Origin: an uncultured Alloprevotella sp.
GTDB lineage: Bacteria > Bacteroidota > Bacteroidia > Bacteroidales > Bacteroidaceae
Direction of reading: 5' to 3'
Assembly: GCA_944322095.1 (NCBI GenBank)
Contig: CALUNU010000004.1
Location: 1-64,000, forward strand
DNA length: 64,000 nucleotides
Shown: positions 16,802 through 25,663 of the stretch, piece after piece
Layout of the letters: the number at the start of each line of letters is the position of its first letter
How positions within the stretch are numbered: position 1 is the first letter of the stretch
Translations under genes and position numbers: made by a program
Notes under the pieces: generated by a model
Seen by the model: the letters and a program-made list of their open reading frames with translations, nothing else
The model's database searches: none
What the model was told of the DNA's origin: nothing

Positions 16802-17835
16802 CGTTCTTGTTTATACCAGGCGACGGTTTCCGCCACGCCCCGTTCCAAGTCGTAGGCGGGTTGCCATCCCAGTTCGTTTCGGGCGGGCGTTGTGTCGCAT
16901 TGCCAGTTGCGTTGTTTCATGATGTGGTATTTATCAGCGTTGAGCGTCGATGTCCGTCCGCGGGCGGCGGCCAATGTTCCCGCCACGTGGCATACGGCGC
17001 GGAGCATCCACAGCGGTACGCAGATGCGTACCAGTCCTTTTACGCCCATGGCCTGTTGCAGCAGGCGTGTAAAGGTGCTGCTGCCGTACACGCCTCCGTC
17101 CGTCAGAAAGTAGGCTGCGCCTTTCTGTCCGTGACTGATGGCCAGCAGGGCTGCATCGGCCAGGTCGCGCACGTAGACAAACGTCAGTTCCTGCGGGCGC
17201 AGGCCGGCTGCCGTGTCAATGTGGCGTTTCACGCTGAGGGCCATCAGGTAATAGTCCTTGTCGCGTGGTCCGTAGACGCCTGTGGGGCGCAGGATGACGT
17301 AGTCGAGGCCGTGTACGAGGGCCAGCCCGTTCTCGGCTTCGAGCTTGCTGCGGCCGTAAGCCGTGTCGGGCCGGGGCTCGTCGGCGTCGGTGATGGGGGC
17401 ATAGCGCCGCCCCGGGGCGCCTGCCACGGGCTTTTCGCGCACGGGGCCCATGACGCTTAGCGAACTGACGAACACAAAGCGTCCGCGCAGCGCGCCCGTT
17501 TCCTGCAATGTCCGCGCCAGGCGCAGCGTGCCCTCGGTGTTCACGCGGAAGAAGTCGTACTCGTGCAGGCACTTCGTCACGCCCGCCACGTGGATGCACG
17601 CCGTCCACGGCCCTTCGGCCCCGACGTGTGCCTCGATCTGCCGGCGCAGCGTTGCCTCGTCGCCCAGGTCGAGCTCCACGAAGCGTATGCGCCCGTCCGT
17701 CAGGTAGCGGCGGCTGCTCGTGGGGCGCACGGCGGCCCACACCTCGGCCCCGGCGGCCAGGGCGTGCTCCACGAGAAAACTTCCCACGAAGCCGCTGGCT
17801 CCCGTCACGAGGAGTTTGTGACAACTAAGTTGCAT
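16792..17835 (-). CDS. NAD-dependent epimerase/dehydratase (extended SDR) family protein
   Basis: Predicted NAD(P)-dependent sugar-nucleotide or sterol-like SDR enzyme. I start at MQLSCHKLL so that the Rossmann motif TGASGFVGS lies at about residue 10; a longer start at 17874 would put the promoter box inside the gene. It has 347 residues with VSSLSVMGP (catalytic Ser region) and YGRSK (Tyr and Lys). It heads an operon with the PAP2 membrane enzyme and the C1 peptidase. The substrate is not identifiable; the partner suggests lipid or glycolipid modification. Confidence 0.85.
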   Translation of the reverse strand: MQLSCHKLLVTGASGFVGSFLVEHALAAGAEVWAAVRPTSSRRYLTDGRIRFVELDLGDEATLRRQIEAHVGAEGPWTACIHVAGVTKCLHEYDFFRVNTEGTLRLARTLQETGALRGRFVFVSSLSVMGPVREKPVAGAPGRRYAPITDADEPRPDTAYGRSKLEAENGLALVHGLDYVILRPTGVYGPRDKDYYLMALSVKRHIDTAAGLRPQELTFVYVRDLADAALLAISHGQKGAAYFLTDGGVYGSSTFTRLLQQAMGVKGLVRICVPLWMLRAVCHVAGTLAAARGRTSTLNADKYHIMKQRNWQCDTTPARNELGWQPAYDLERGVAETVAWYKQERWL

Positions 17836-17851
17836 GCAGGAAAAATTTCTG

Positions 17852-17859
17852 CAAATATA
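17852..17859 (-). promoter_or_regulatory. Promoter -7 box for the epimerase operon
   Basis: Minus-strand TATATTTG 17 bp upstream of the chosen epimerase ATG. Confidence 0.55.
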
Positions 17860-18010
17860 CGACTTTTCCCCCATACGGCCGTGGCAGTGGCGCTCATTCC
17901 TCTTTTTTACCCCGGCCCACTCCTTATTATATACGCGCGTGCGCGCGAGGCGTCCCGCTTTGTTGCGAGTGCGCGGGCTGTGCCGCCGGGCCCCGCCGTG
18001 TTTACGCAGG

Positions 18011-18047
18011 GCGCCCCGCCTGCGGCCGTATGGCCGTGGCGGGGCGC
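18011..18047 (-). terminator. Terminator after the T9SS cargo gene
   Basis: Arms GCGCCCCGCC and GGCGGGGCGC, 45 bp beyond the stop codon; no long T run. Confidence 0.5.
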
Positions 18048-18091
18048 TTGGGGTTCGGGGGCGGTGCGTACCGCTCCGTGTGGGTTGTGTG

Positions 18092-19939
18092 TCAGCGCAC
18101 GGCGAACTTCACGCTCTGCGTTGCGCCGGCCTGCTGCATGCGGGCCACGTAGACGCCTGCGGGCAGGCCCGTGGTGCCGATGGTCTCGCCGTCGGTGGCG
18201 GTGCAGCTCATCACGCGGCGGCCCGTCGTGTCGTACACGTCGATGGTGGCGCGGCCCGTGCAGCTCACCGTCAGCCCGCCGTCCACGACGCGCAGGCCGC
18301 CCTCAGTAGCTTCGATGTGGCCGATGCCGCTCGTGCCGTCGGCCATCTCCACCGTGATGCTCTCGGGGCAGTCGGCCGGGACGACGAGCGTGCCGTGGAT
18401 GGGTTCGTAGGCATAGTTGGTCTCGCCCTCAACAACATACGTGCCGGGCTTCAGGCCCATGCCGATGCCGCTCGTTCCGCCCATGCTGACGGGTTTTCTG
18501 TTGCCTTCGCCGTCGATCAGATACATGCTCGAGAACAAGTAGCCTACCTCCCCGTCCTTGGTGTAGTAGAGCTTGAAGAAGCGATGGTCGGTCAGGTCCA
18601 CGGGCACCGTCACGTCGGCACCGTCAACGGCGAACGTTCCGCCCGGCATAAAGGGGAGGGCGTAGCTGTAATTGCTGATCCAGACCACCGATGCGAAGTA
18701 TTCGTACGTGCCGTTGGCAAAGCGCGGCAGACTCTCGTAGAAGTCGCCCGCATCGCTCACAAAGATGTCGTCTTCCACGTAGCACATCGACTGCACCTTG
18801 CCCTGCGGCGTCGTCACGTCGAACGTCACGCCGTGGAACGCCGACGGGTCGGTGTCGATCTCCACGGTGACGGGAGCGTCGGCCACGGTGAACGGCTGGT
18901 TGAAGTGGTAGCCGTCCTCGTTGTTCTCGTCGGCGAAGCTTCCGGTGCACAGGTAGGAGCCGGAAGCCAGGTGGAGCCCTTCGTCGCTGGCGTTGATGAT
19001 GAGTTTCTTATCGCCCACCAGTTTCGTCACGCCGGGAGAAAAGCCCAGCGTTTCGTCGAAGACGAGCGTCACAGGCTGCACGTTGGCAAAGTCGAGCGTC
19101 ACGTTGAAGTTGCTGCCGCCCACGCTCAGCACGTCGCGCAGATAGGCCTCGTCCCCGTCGGCGTTGATGTCGACATAAGCTTCATAGTCGTAGTTGCCTT
19201 CGGGTAGCACTGCGTAGGATGTGGCGGTTGTTCCGTCGTAAGCGGGGTTGACATACATGAGATAGTACCCGTCACCGTCATTCAGGGTGATGGTGCCCGA
19301 GAAGTAGTCGGGCGTGTCCCCGGGGGCGTAGTAGCCCGTGCACGTAAAGTTCACGCGGCGATGGCCGGCGTACGAAAAGGCCACACTGGCGCCCCCGGCG
19401 GTCGTGGCGAACGCCTGGCTCAGTTGGGTGTAGTGGTCGGCGCGGCACCAGCTGTTGAAGCTCACGTCGGGAGCGGCCAGCGCTTCGGCCGTGCCGTCGG
19501 CGCCGGTGATGGCGTTGAACGAGCACATGCTGTATTCGTCCGACTGCACCGTGGGGTCGGCTCCCACGTCGCAGCCTTCCAGCGGCCGGCCGTTCTCGTC
19601 CGTCACGCTGAGGCGCACCGTCACGAAGTTGTCGGCCACGGCGTAGTTCACCGTCATGGGCGAGCTGCCCACGGTGAAAGTCGTTTTGCCGCCGGTGGGG
19701 AGGCTCGTCTCGTAGTCCTCCGTGCTCAGGCTGGCTCTCATGTAATAGGTGCCCGGTTCGAGGTCGAGCGTTGCCGTCGGTTGGTAGGGCGATGTTCCGC
19801 TGACGGCATAGTCGAGGCCTTCCTGGTAGATGCGCACTGTGCCGAGGATATACCCTTCGTCCGTCGTAAAGGTCACTTCCGTGGCCCGTGCCGTCACGCC
19901 TGCCAGCAGGAGCAGGCCGCAGAGTAGAATTTTTTTCAT
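18092..19939 (-). CDS. Secreted protein with T9SS type-A sorting domain, function unknown
   Basis: A 615-residue exported protein. The chosen ATG gives the signal peptide MKKILLCGLLLLAGVTARA. The body is a chain of beta-sandwich-like segments rich in Thr, Asp, Gly and Tyr (repeated patterns such as LEPGTYYMRAS, GNYDYEAYVDI, GTYVVEGE), suggesting carboxypeptidase-regulatory-like or Ig-like modules. The last 75 residues, from about GIGHIEATEGG to QSVKFAVR with IDVYDTTGRRVMS and GLPAGVYVARM, form a type IX secretion C-terminal domain, so a surface or released location is likely. I see no enzyme motif. Single-gene unit. Confidence 0.82.
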   Translation of the reverse strand: MKKILLCGLLLLAGVTARATEVTFTTDEGYILGTVRIYQEGLDYAVSGTSPYQPTATLDLEPGTYYMRASLSTEDYETSLPTGGKTTFTVGSSPMTVNYAVADNFVTVRLSVTDENGRPLEGCDVGADPTVQSDEYSMCSFNAITGADGTAEALAAPDVSFNSWCRADHYTQLSQAFATTAGGASVAFSYAGHRRVNFTCTGYYAPGDTPDYFSGTITLNDGDGYYLMYVNPAYDGTTATSYAVLPEGNYDYEAYVDINADGDEAYLRDVLSVGGSNFNVTLDFANVQPVTLVFDETLGFSPGVTKLVGDKKLIINASDEGLHLASGSYLCTGSFADENNEDGYHFNQPFTVADAPVTVEIDTDPSAFHGVTFDVTTPQGKVQSMCYVEDDIFVSDAGDFYESLPRFANGTYEYFASVVWISNYSYALPFMPGGTFAVDGADVTVPVDLTDHRFFKLYYTKDGEVGYLFSSMYLIDGEGNRKPVSMGGTSGIGMGLKPGTYVVEGETNYAYEPIHGTLVVPADCPESITVEMADGTSGIGHIEATEGGLRVVDGGLTVSCTGRATIDVYDTTGRRVMSCTATDGETIGTTGLPAGVYVARMQQAGATQSVKFAVR

Positions 19940-20046
19940 AACCTGTCTGTTTATAAGGTTCAACAAAAACGTTTGTCGCCCTTTGCCGTCCAGTTCCATA
20001 GAATGTCCGTGTAGCTGAGAGTCGTCATCAGGCGCTAATCCTCTCG

Positions 20047-20054
20047 CAAATGTA
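20047..20054 (-). promoter_or_regulatory. Promoter -7 box for the T9SS cargo gene
   Basis: Minus-strand TACATTTG, 108 bp upstream of the ATG at 19939. Confidence 0.5.
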
Positions 20055-20205
20055 GGTAAATTCCTAAAATATAAACCGGAGGAGGTGATAATGGTTGTTA
20101 AAATTTAGAGAGAAATGTCTCAATGTGGCAGTTTCGCTTCGAAATAGCGCGGTTCGTCGCTGCTCACCCGCCCGGAGCGGTCGTCCCGCCGTAAAACGAT
20201 TTGCG

Positions 20206-20935
20206 AGGCAGCCGTCCGCGCTGCGTTTGCGCTGTTCTGATGGTGTGGCTGCGTGGTGCATTTCCGCGGGAAACACCTGTGCTCGCTGCATACCACCGGT
20301 GTTGCTGCCGGGGCAGCCGTCCGCGCTGCGTTTGCGCTGTTCTGATGGTGCGGCTGCGTGGTGCATTTCCGCGGGAAACGCCTGTGTTCGCTGCGTACCG
20401 CCGGTGCATTCGCCGGGTCTGCCGGCCCTATCGGGGCCGCACTATTCTATAGCCGCGGGTGAGGGAAGCGAACCCGCGGAAGAGCGACAAGAGGCATGTT
20501 GGCCCCAAGGGGGGCCAACGTCTGCGGCGGTGCTTCGGTGCTGGGCGTGCATTGAGCTGCGGCGGCGGTTCAGCTTCTCTGTTGTTCGACCCCTTTGGGG
20601 CCGCAGATGGTGGATACATCTTTCCGCGGGTGAGCGGAGCGAACCCGCGGTTATAGAGTAGTGCGGCCCCGATGGGGCCGATGTCTGCGGGACAGCCGTC
20701 CGCGCTGCGTTTGCGCTGTTCTGGTGGTGCGGCTGCGTGGGGCATTTCCGCGGGAAACGCCTGTGCTTGCCGCGTACCGCCGGTGCATTCGCCGGGTCTG
20801 CCGGCCCTATCGGGGCCGCACTATTCTATAACCGCGGGTGAGGGAAGCGAACCCGCGGAAGAGCGTCAAAGGGGATGTGGGCCCCAAGGGGGTCCAACGT
20901 CTGCGGCGGTGCTTCGGCGTGCATTGAGATGTGCC
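20206..20935. repeat. Hairpin array 1
   Basis: A block of spacer units (GGCAGCCGTCCGCGCTGCG) at 20207, 20310 and 20692 alternates with a three-hairpin module. The module appears inverted at 20424-20520, direct at 20585-20682 and inverted at 20803-20900. Its hairpins are CCCCTTGGGG-type, CCGCGGGT/ACCCGCGG and GGCCCC/GGGGCC, with conserved TATAGAGTAGT between the last two. The array runs up to the dprA stop codon. Short open frames inside it repeat from copy to copy and are not credible genes. Confidence 0.9.
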
Positions 20936-20955
20936 GGCCGTTCGTCCTCTCCGGT

Positions 20956-22062
20956 TCATTCCTGCCACAGGTAGCGGCCGCCGGGCAGGGGCTTGACGAG
21001 TCCTTTCATTTCCAGTTCGAAGAGCAGGGCGGTCAGGCGGTAGACGGGCAGGTTGGCCTCTACGGCCAGGCGGTTGATGTTCATGCCCTCGGTGCCGCGC
21101 AGCAGGTCGCGCACGCGCGTCTCCTCCGTCGTCAGGGTGGGGAAGAGTTCGCGCTGTACGGGCTTGTCGGGCGCGGCCGTCTGCCATCCCAGGGCCGCGG
21201 CCACGTCGGCGGCCGACGTCACCATGGCGGCGCCGTTGCTGCGTATCAGGGCGTTGCACCCTGCGGAATATTCGTCCGTCGTGCGTCCCGGAAAGGCCAG
21301 TACGTCGCGGCCATATTCGCGCGCCAGCCGTGCCGTGATGAGGGCCCCGCCGTGGCTGGCGCTCTCCACGACGAGCGTGGCGTCGCTCATGCCCGCCACG
21401 ATGCGGTTGCGGCGCACGAAGTTGCCCTTGTCGGGGTTCGTTCCGAAGGTATATTCGGTGAGCAGTCCGCCGTGGCGCGTCATTTCGACGGCCGTAGAGC
21501 GGTGCAGCGGCGGGTAGATGCGGTCGAGCCCGTGGGCCAGCACGGCCACCGTGGGCAGACCCGCGTCGAGTGCGGCGCGGTGGGCGTGTATGTCGACACC
21601 ATAGGCCAGTCCGCTCACGATGAGCGTGCCCGGCACGAGCTGCGCCAGGTCGCGGCAGAGCGCGGCGCAGAGCCGTTTGCCATATTCCGTGATGCGCCGC
21701 GTGCCCACCACCGTGAGCACGTGGGGCGCGTTGAGGCAGGCCGTGCCCCGCCCGAAGAGCACGAGGGGCGCGTCGGGGCAGGCGTCGAGCCGCCGCGGCC
21801 AGCCCGCTGCGGCGGGCGTGAGCACGTCGATGCCTTTCTCGGCGGCCAGGCGCAGCTCCGTCCCGGCATGAGCGAGCGCCTCGTCCCACGCCGCCAGCGC
21901 ACGGCGCAGGCGTGGCGTGGCGTCGGGCGTGAGCGTTTCGGGCGCGTGGCGCCGCTCGTAGACGGCCGCGGCCGACCCTGCCGCGCGGTAGAGCTTCAGG
22001 GCCGTGGCCGTCCCGATGCCCGGCAGGCGGCTCAGCGCCAGCGCACAGAGCGTTTCGTCCAT
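20956..22062 (-). CDS. dprA: DNA-processing protein DprA (Smf)
   Basis: DprA binds single-stranded DNA and loads RecA during natural transformation. The start MDETLCALAL gives 368 residues, the usual length; the frame upstream only overlaps the thioesterase gene. An N-terminal helix-hairpin region (ALSRLPGIGTATALKLY) precedes the Rossmann core with VVGTRR, SGLAYGVDIHAH, GGLLTEYTFGTNPDKGNF and VRRNRIVAGMSDATLVVE. A C-terminal winged-helix segment (MNINRLAVEANLPVYRLTALLFELEMKG) ends the protein. Last gene of a three-gene operon; hairpin array 1 begins just past its stop. Confidence 0.95.
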   Translation of the reverse strand: MDETLCALALSRLPGIGTATALKLYRAAGSAAAVYERRHAPETLTPDATPRLRRALAAWDEALAHAGTELRLAAEKGIDVLTPAAAGWPRRLDACPDAPLVLFGRGTACLNAPHVLTVVGTRRITEYGKRLCAALCRDLAQLVPGTLIVSGLAYGVDIHAHRAALDAGLPTVAVLAHGLDRIYPPLHRSTAVEMTRHGGLLTEYTFGTNPDKGNFVRRNRIVAGMSDATLVVESASHGGALITARLAREYGRDVLAFPGRTTDEYSAGCNALIRSNGAAMVTSAADVAAALGWQTAAPDKPVQRELFPTLTTEETRVRDLLRGTEGMNINRLAVEANLPVYRLTALLFELEMKGLVKPLPGGRYLWQE

Positions 22063-22072
22063 GGCGCGGTGC

Positions 22073-22474
22073 TTAGAGATATTGGGCAAAGGCCTCGTCC
22101 AGCTCCTTGCAGGCTGCCAGCCGCCCGTCGACGAGGCACACCGTCTCCACCGTGGAGCGCAATGCGAGGCGTTCGTCGGGCAGGCGGTAGATGTCCTGTT
22201 CGAAGATGTATTTGATGCCCTCCTTGCGCAGTCCCAGGCGCGATACGAAGCGGTCGCCGCTGCGCAGCGGTGTCTTGAAGGCCAGGTGCATGCGTGCCAC
22301 GACGGCGTCGATGCCCTGCTCGTGCAGGCGGGCAAAACTGATGCCTTCCGACAGTAGAAATTCGTGGCGCGTATGCTCCGTGTAGTGCTGATAGTTGGCG
22401 TTGTTCACGATGCCTTGCAGGTCGCATTCGTAGTCGCGCACCTTCATGGGCAGTTCGAAGATGTATCGGGTCAT
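22073..22474 (-). CDS. Acyl-CoA thioesterase, YbgC/4HBT hotdog family
   Basis: A 133-residue single hotdog domain. The 4HBT active-site pattern is present: VRDYECDLQGIVNNANYQHY, with the catalytic Asp in DLQGIV and following YxxYxExxR. Predicted to hydrolyse acyl-CoA thioesters in the cytosol; the exact substrate is unknown. It ends 10 bp before dprA and follows the DUF2851 gene by 53 bp, in the order common in Bacteroidales. Confidence 0.88.
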   Translation of the reverse strand: MTRYIFELPMKVRDYECDLQGIVNNANYQHYTEHTRHEFLLSEGISFARLHEQGIDAVVARMHLAFKTPLRSGDRFVSRLGLRKEGIKYIFEQDIYRLPDERLALRSTVETVCLVDGRLAACKELDEAFAQYL

Positions 22475-22527
22475 ATCTGAATGTTAGGTGTTGGCTTTTT
22501 CGCACGGGCCGCAGCGGCCGTGTGTTT

Positions 22528-23820
22528 TCAGGGCCGTGTTGTTGCCTGTCGCAGCCAGATGGCGCCGAAGCGGCAGCGCAGGCAGTCGTGCCGTTCGCAG
22601 TAGCGGTGGCTCAGGCAGAGCAGGGCCTGACTTTCGGCAGCGTTATCGGCTGTCAGCCCTGCCGCAGCCCAGGCGTCCACCACGTGGTTGCGCTCCGGCC
22701 GCGTCTGTTCGAGCCATTCCATGGCCCTTTCGCAGCGCGCCTCGTCGCCGTGGCGGCGTCCGTAGGCAAAGAGCACGGGCGCCGCGGCGTTCACCACGAG
22801 CCCGTCGAGCGAGGCCTCGCTCAACGTCTTGCCCCGCGGCGCGCTCTCGCGGCCGAAGACGTAGTGTGTCTCCCAATAGCCGCCGGCGCGGGCTGCGAGC
22901 AGCTTCTTGACGTCGGCCGCCCGTGGCGCTTCGAGCACGGCCGCCAGCGGGCAGCTCCGGCGGTGATAGAGGTCGGCCAGTTGTGCCAGCCGCACGTGCG
23001 GAAAGTTTTGGGGGCGCAGGCGCAAAAACTTCCAGCGCGCCGCCTCCATCGTTTCCAGGCCGAACTTGTGGCTCAGGAAGGCATATTCGCCGGCCAGCCG
23101 CCTGCGGTAGGCGTCGTCGTGCGCCGTGGCCGCGGCACCGGCTTCGAGCAGGCCTGCGCGGCCCAGAAAGAAAGCCTCTACCTGCAAGGCGTCGTCGCGG
23201 TGCTTCCCCACGGCCGACGGCTCGATGCCCAGCGCCCACTCCTCGAAGGCCGTGCCGTTCACCCCGAAACCGAAAGCCCGCGCCAGCACGACGAAGAACG
23301 TGCGTTCCCAGTCGCCCCCGGTGCGTCGCAGCACGTCGACGACGTGCTGCGTCTTTTCTTCGAGGCGTTCCACGCCCAGTGCCGTCAGCCAGGCCCGCGC
23401 CGCCGGTCTTTCCACGTGAGGCAGTATGCTGCGGCAGGGTGGAAAGCCCTCTTCGGCCAGCAGCGCCTCGTAGTGGGTGCGGAGCTCCGCGGGCACGGGC
23501 AGCGCCACCTGAGGTACGCGCTCGCCCGCTGCTGTCGTTACGGGTGCGTCGATGCGTTCCGCCACGTGCAGTACGACGCGGTTGTAGGCCGCGTCGCTGT
23601 CGTGGCCGTGGCGGTGCCAGTCCGATGAGCGCAGGTGCAGTTCGACGTCGCCCGCCCACAGCGTCGGGCCGATGCGCACCTTAGCCCCCGCAAAGTCGGG
23701 CCCCGCGTTGGCGTTAGGCAGTCCCGGGTCCACCACGTCGACGGGTAGCCCCTCGTCGGTCGTCAGACCGCCGGGCGGAAACAGCTTGTGGAGCCAGACG
23801 TAATGAAGGAGTTTTTCCAT
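22528..23820 (-). CDS. DUF2851 family protein
   Basis: A 430-residue cytosolic protein of the DUF2851 family, restricted mainly to Bacteroidota and of unknown function. The ATG is set at MEKLLHYVWLHKLFP. Family traits visible are NAGPDFAGAKVRIG, WAGDVELHLRSSDWHRHGHD, YNRVVLHV and a C-terminal Cys cluster (CLSHRYCERHDCLRCRFG) that could bind metal. First gene of the operon with thioesterase and dprA, with a promoter box 31 bp upstream. Confidence 0.88.
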   Translation of the reverse strand: MEKLLHYVWLHKLFPPGGLTTDEGLPVDVVDPGLPNANAGPDFAGAKVRIGPTLWAGDVELHLRSSDWHRHGHDSDAAYNRVVLHVAERIDAPVTTAAGERVPQVALPVPAELRTHYEALLAEEGFPPCRSILPHVERPAARAWLTALGVERLEEKTQHVVDVLRRTGGDWERTFFVVLARAFGFGVNGTAFEEWALGIEPSAVGKHRDDALQVEAFFLGRAGLLEAGAAATAHDDAYRRRLAGEYAFLSHKFGLETMEAARWKFLRLRPQNFPHVRLAQLADLYHRRSCPLAAVLEAPRAADVKKLLAARAGGYWETHYVFGRESAPRGKTLSEASLDGLVVNAAAPVLFAYGRRHGDEARCERAMEWLEQTRPERNHVVDAWAAAGLTADNAAESQALLCLSHRYCERHDCLRCRFGAIWLRQATTRP

Positions 23821-23850
23821 GACTAAGGGCACAAGGCCTGTATCGTGAAA

Positions 23851-23858
23851 CAAAAGTA
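23851..23858 (-). promoter_or_regulatory. Promoter -7 box for the DUF2851-thioesterase-dprA operon
   Basis: Minus-strand TACTTTTG 31 bp upstream of the DUF2851 ATG. Confidence 0.55.
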
Positions 23859-23902
23859 CGGAATTTTTCTTTTCGCACCACCACCGTATCGTCAAAATGC
23901 GC

Positions 23903-25110
23903 CATGTCGGGCTGCGGAGATGCTCCTGCAGTCGTACTTCGCAGTTGTTCGACCCCCTTGGGGCCGCAGATGATGTGCGCCTCCCTCCGCGGGTTCGCTT
24001 CGCTCACCCGCGGTTACAGAGTAGTTCGGCCCTTTTAGGGCCGGCCGCATCAGAGGGTGGCTGTGGGTTCCGCAGGGTTCGCTTGGCTCACCCGCGGTTA
24101 CAGAGTAGTTCGGCCCTTTTAGGGCCGGCCACATCAGAGGATGGCTGTGGGTTCCGCAGGGTTCGCTTCGTTCTCTCTGCGGTTATCGCGTGACACATCT
24201 GTCGGGGCGCGTGCTTCCGCGAGGCCGACTGCCCCATCGGGGCCGCACTATTCTATAGCCGCGGGTGAGCGTAGCGAACCCGCGGAAGACCGTCAAAGGA
24301 GATGAGGGCCCCATGGGGGTCCAACGCCTGGGGCGACGCGTCAGTGCATGTCGGGTTGCGGAGATGTTCCTGCGGTCGTTCCTCGTTGTGGTTCGACCCC
24401 CTTGGGGCCGCAGATGATGTACACCTCCCTCCGCAGGGTTCGCTTGGCTCACCCGCGGTTACAGAGTAGTTCGGCCCTTTTAGGGCCGGCCACATCAGAG
24501 GGTGGCTGGCGTCTCCGCAGGGTTCGCTTGGCTCACCCGCGGTTATAGAGTAGTTCGGCCCTTTTAGGGCCGGCCGCATCGGAGGGTGGCTGGCGTCTCC
24601 GCAGGGTTCGCTTCGCTCTCTCCACGGTTATGGCGTGACACACCTGTCGGGGCGCGTGCTTCCGCGAGGCCGACGGCCCCATCGGGGCCGCACTATTCTA
24701 TAGCCGCGGGTGAGCGTAGCGAACCCGCGGAATACCGTCAAAGGAGATGAGGGCCCCATGGGGGGCCAACGCCTGGGGCGACGCGTCAGTGCATGTCGGG
24801 TTGCGAAGATGTTCTGGCAGTCGTTCCTCGCTGTGGTTCGACCCCCTTGGGGCCGCAGATGATGTGCATCTCCTTCCGCAGGGTTCGCTCCGCTCACCCG
24901 CGGTTACAGAGTAGTTCGGCCCTTTTAGGGCCGGCGGCATCAGAGGGTGGCTGGCGTCTCCGCAGGGTTCGCTTCGCTCACCCGCGGTTACAGAGTAGTT
25001 CGGCCCTTTTAGGGCCGGCGGCATCAGGGGGTGGCTGGCGTCTCCGCAGGGTTCGCTTCGCTCCCCCGCGGTTACAGAGTAGTTCGGCCCTTTTAGGGCC
25101 GGCCGCATCG
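23903..25110. repeat. Hairpin array 2 with 84-bp units nested in a 445-bp higher-order repeat
   Basis: The marker CATGTCGGG recurs at 23903, 24347 and 24792, a 444-445 bp period. Inside each period an 84-bp unit is repeated. CCGCAGGGTTCGCTT or a close variant starts at 23987, 24070 and 24154, then 24431, 24515 and 24599, then 24876, 24960 and 25044. Each 84-bp unit contains ACCCGCGGTTACAGAGTAG followed by the perfect hairpin GGCCCTTTTAGGGCC. Inverted copies of the general module sit near 24230-24330 and 24675-24770. No credible gene inside. Confidence 0.93.
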
Positions 25111-25181
25111 TGTGTGACTGACGCAATTTCGCGCTGTATGTTGTGGCTTATCCTTCGTCGGATGGTTGCCTGTGAAAACGG

Positions 25182-25520
25182 TTTTTTAACACGGAGCGTA
25201 CTTTGTTTTCGGGCACGTGCATCTTTGACTGCATTTGCACGAATAATGGAAATGCTTGATATATAGGAGGAAAGGACTCTTTCTTTACTTCGAGGTTACC
25301 TGGAAACGCGAATTTTGCCGCTATATGGCGTAAATGAGGCCGAATTTTTCATCCGAAACATCCCGTGGAGCTCGATACCGATGGGATGGATCGGCCGATC
25401 CATCCCATCGATTTTCAGAAACATCTCATGGATGGATGCGGCAGGGCCCTGCGGGAGCCGTTGAAGCGCTGAAAAGCGTGTGGGTACGGCTGTCCGCTTT
25501 AACGCTTTGCCAAATGGCGC
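25182..25520 (+). repeat. Dispersed 339-bp intergenic element, copy B
   Basis: Begins with six T and AACACGGAG, as copy A does. It contains GGAAATGCTTGAT and CCGCTATATGGCG near 25317-25330, a perfect 32-bp palindrome at 25379-25410, and ends GTCCGCTTTAACGCTTTGCC then AAATGGCGC. Same order and length as copies A and D. Lies between hairpin array 2 and a terminator. Confidence 0.85.
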
Positions 25521-25584
25521 ACAGCCGTTTGGCCCCTTGCACCGCCGTTGTGGATACGTCGAAAGGTGGCAGGCATGAAAAAAT

Positions 25585-25612
25585 CCCGCCCGGGCCGTGC
25601 GGCCCGGGCGGG
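25585..25612 (-). terminator. Strong terminator after the repeat-containing T9SS cargo gene
   Basis: Perfect 12-bp arms CCCGCCCGGGCC and GGCCCGGGCGGG around a 4-nt loop, followed on the minus strand by ATTTTTTC. Confidence 0.85.
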
Positions 25613-25663
25613 AGGTTGAGGCGTCAGGCGTCGTGCAGACGTCTGACGTGAGAGAGGATGCTT

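Noticed and set aside
20095-20661. Open frames within the hairpin arrays (also in arrays 2-4)
   Set aside because: They repeat from copy to copy with the array modules, appear in several frames at once and consist of translated hairpins; no start or promoter signals support them.
23903-25110. CRISPR array
   Set aside because: The units are tandem 84-bp and 445-bp repeats with no unique spacers, and no cas gene is in the window.
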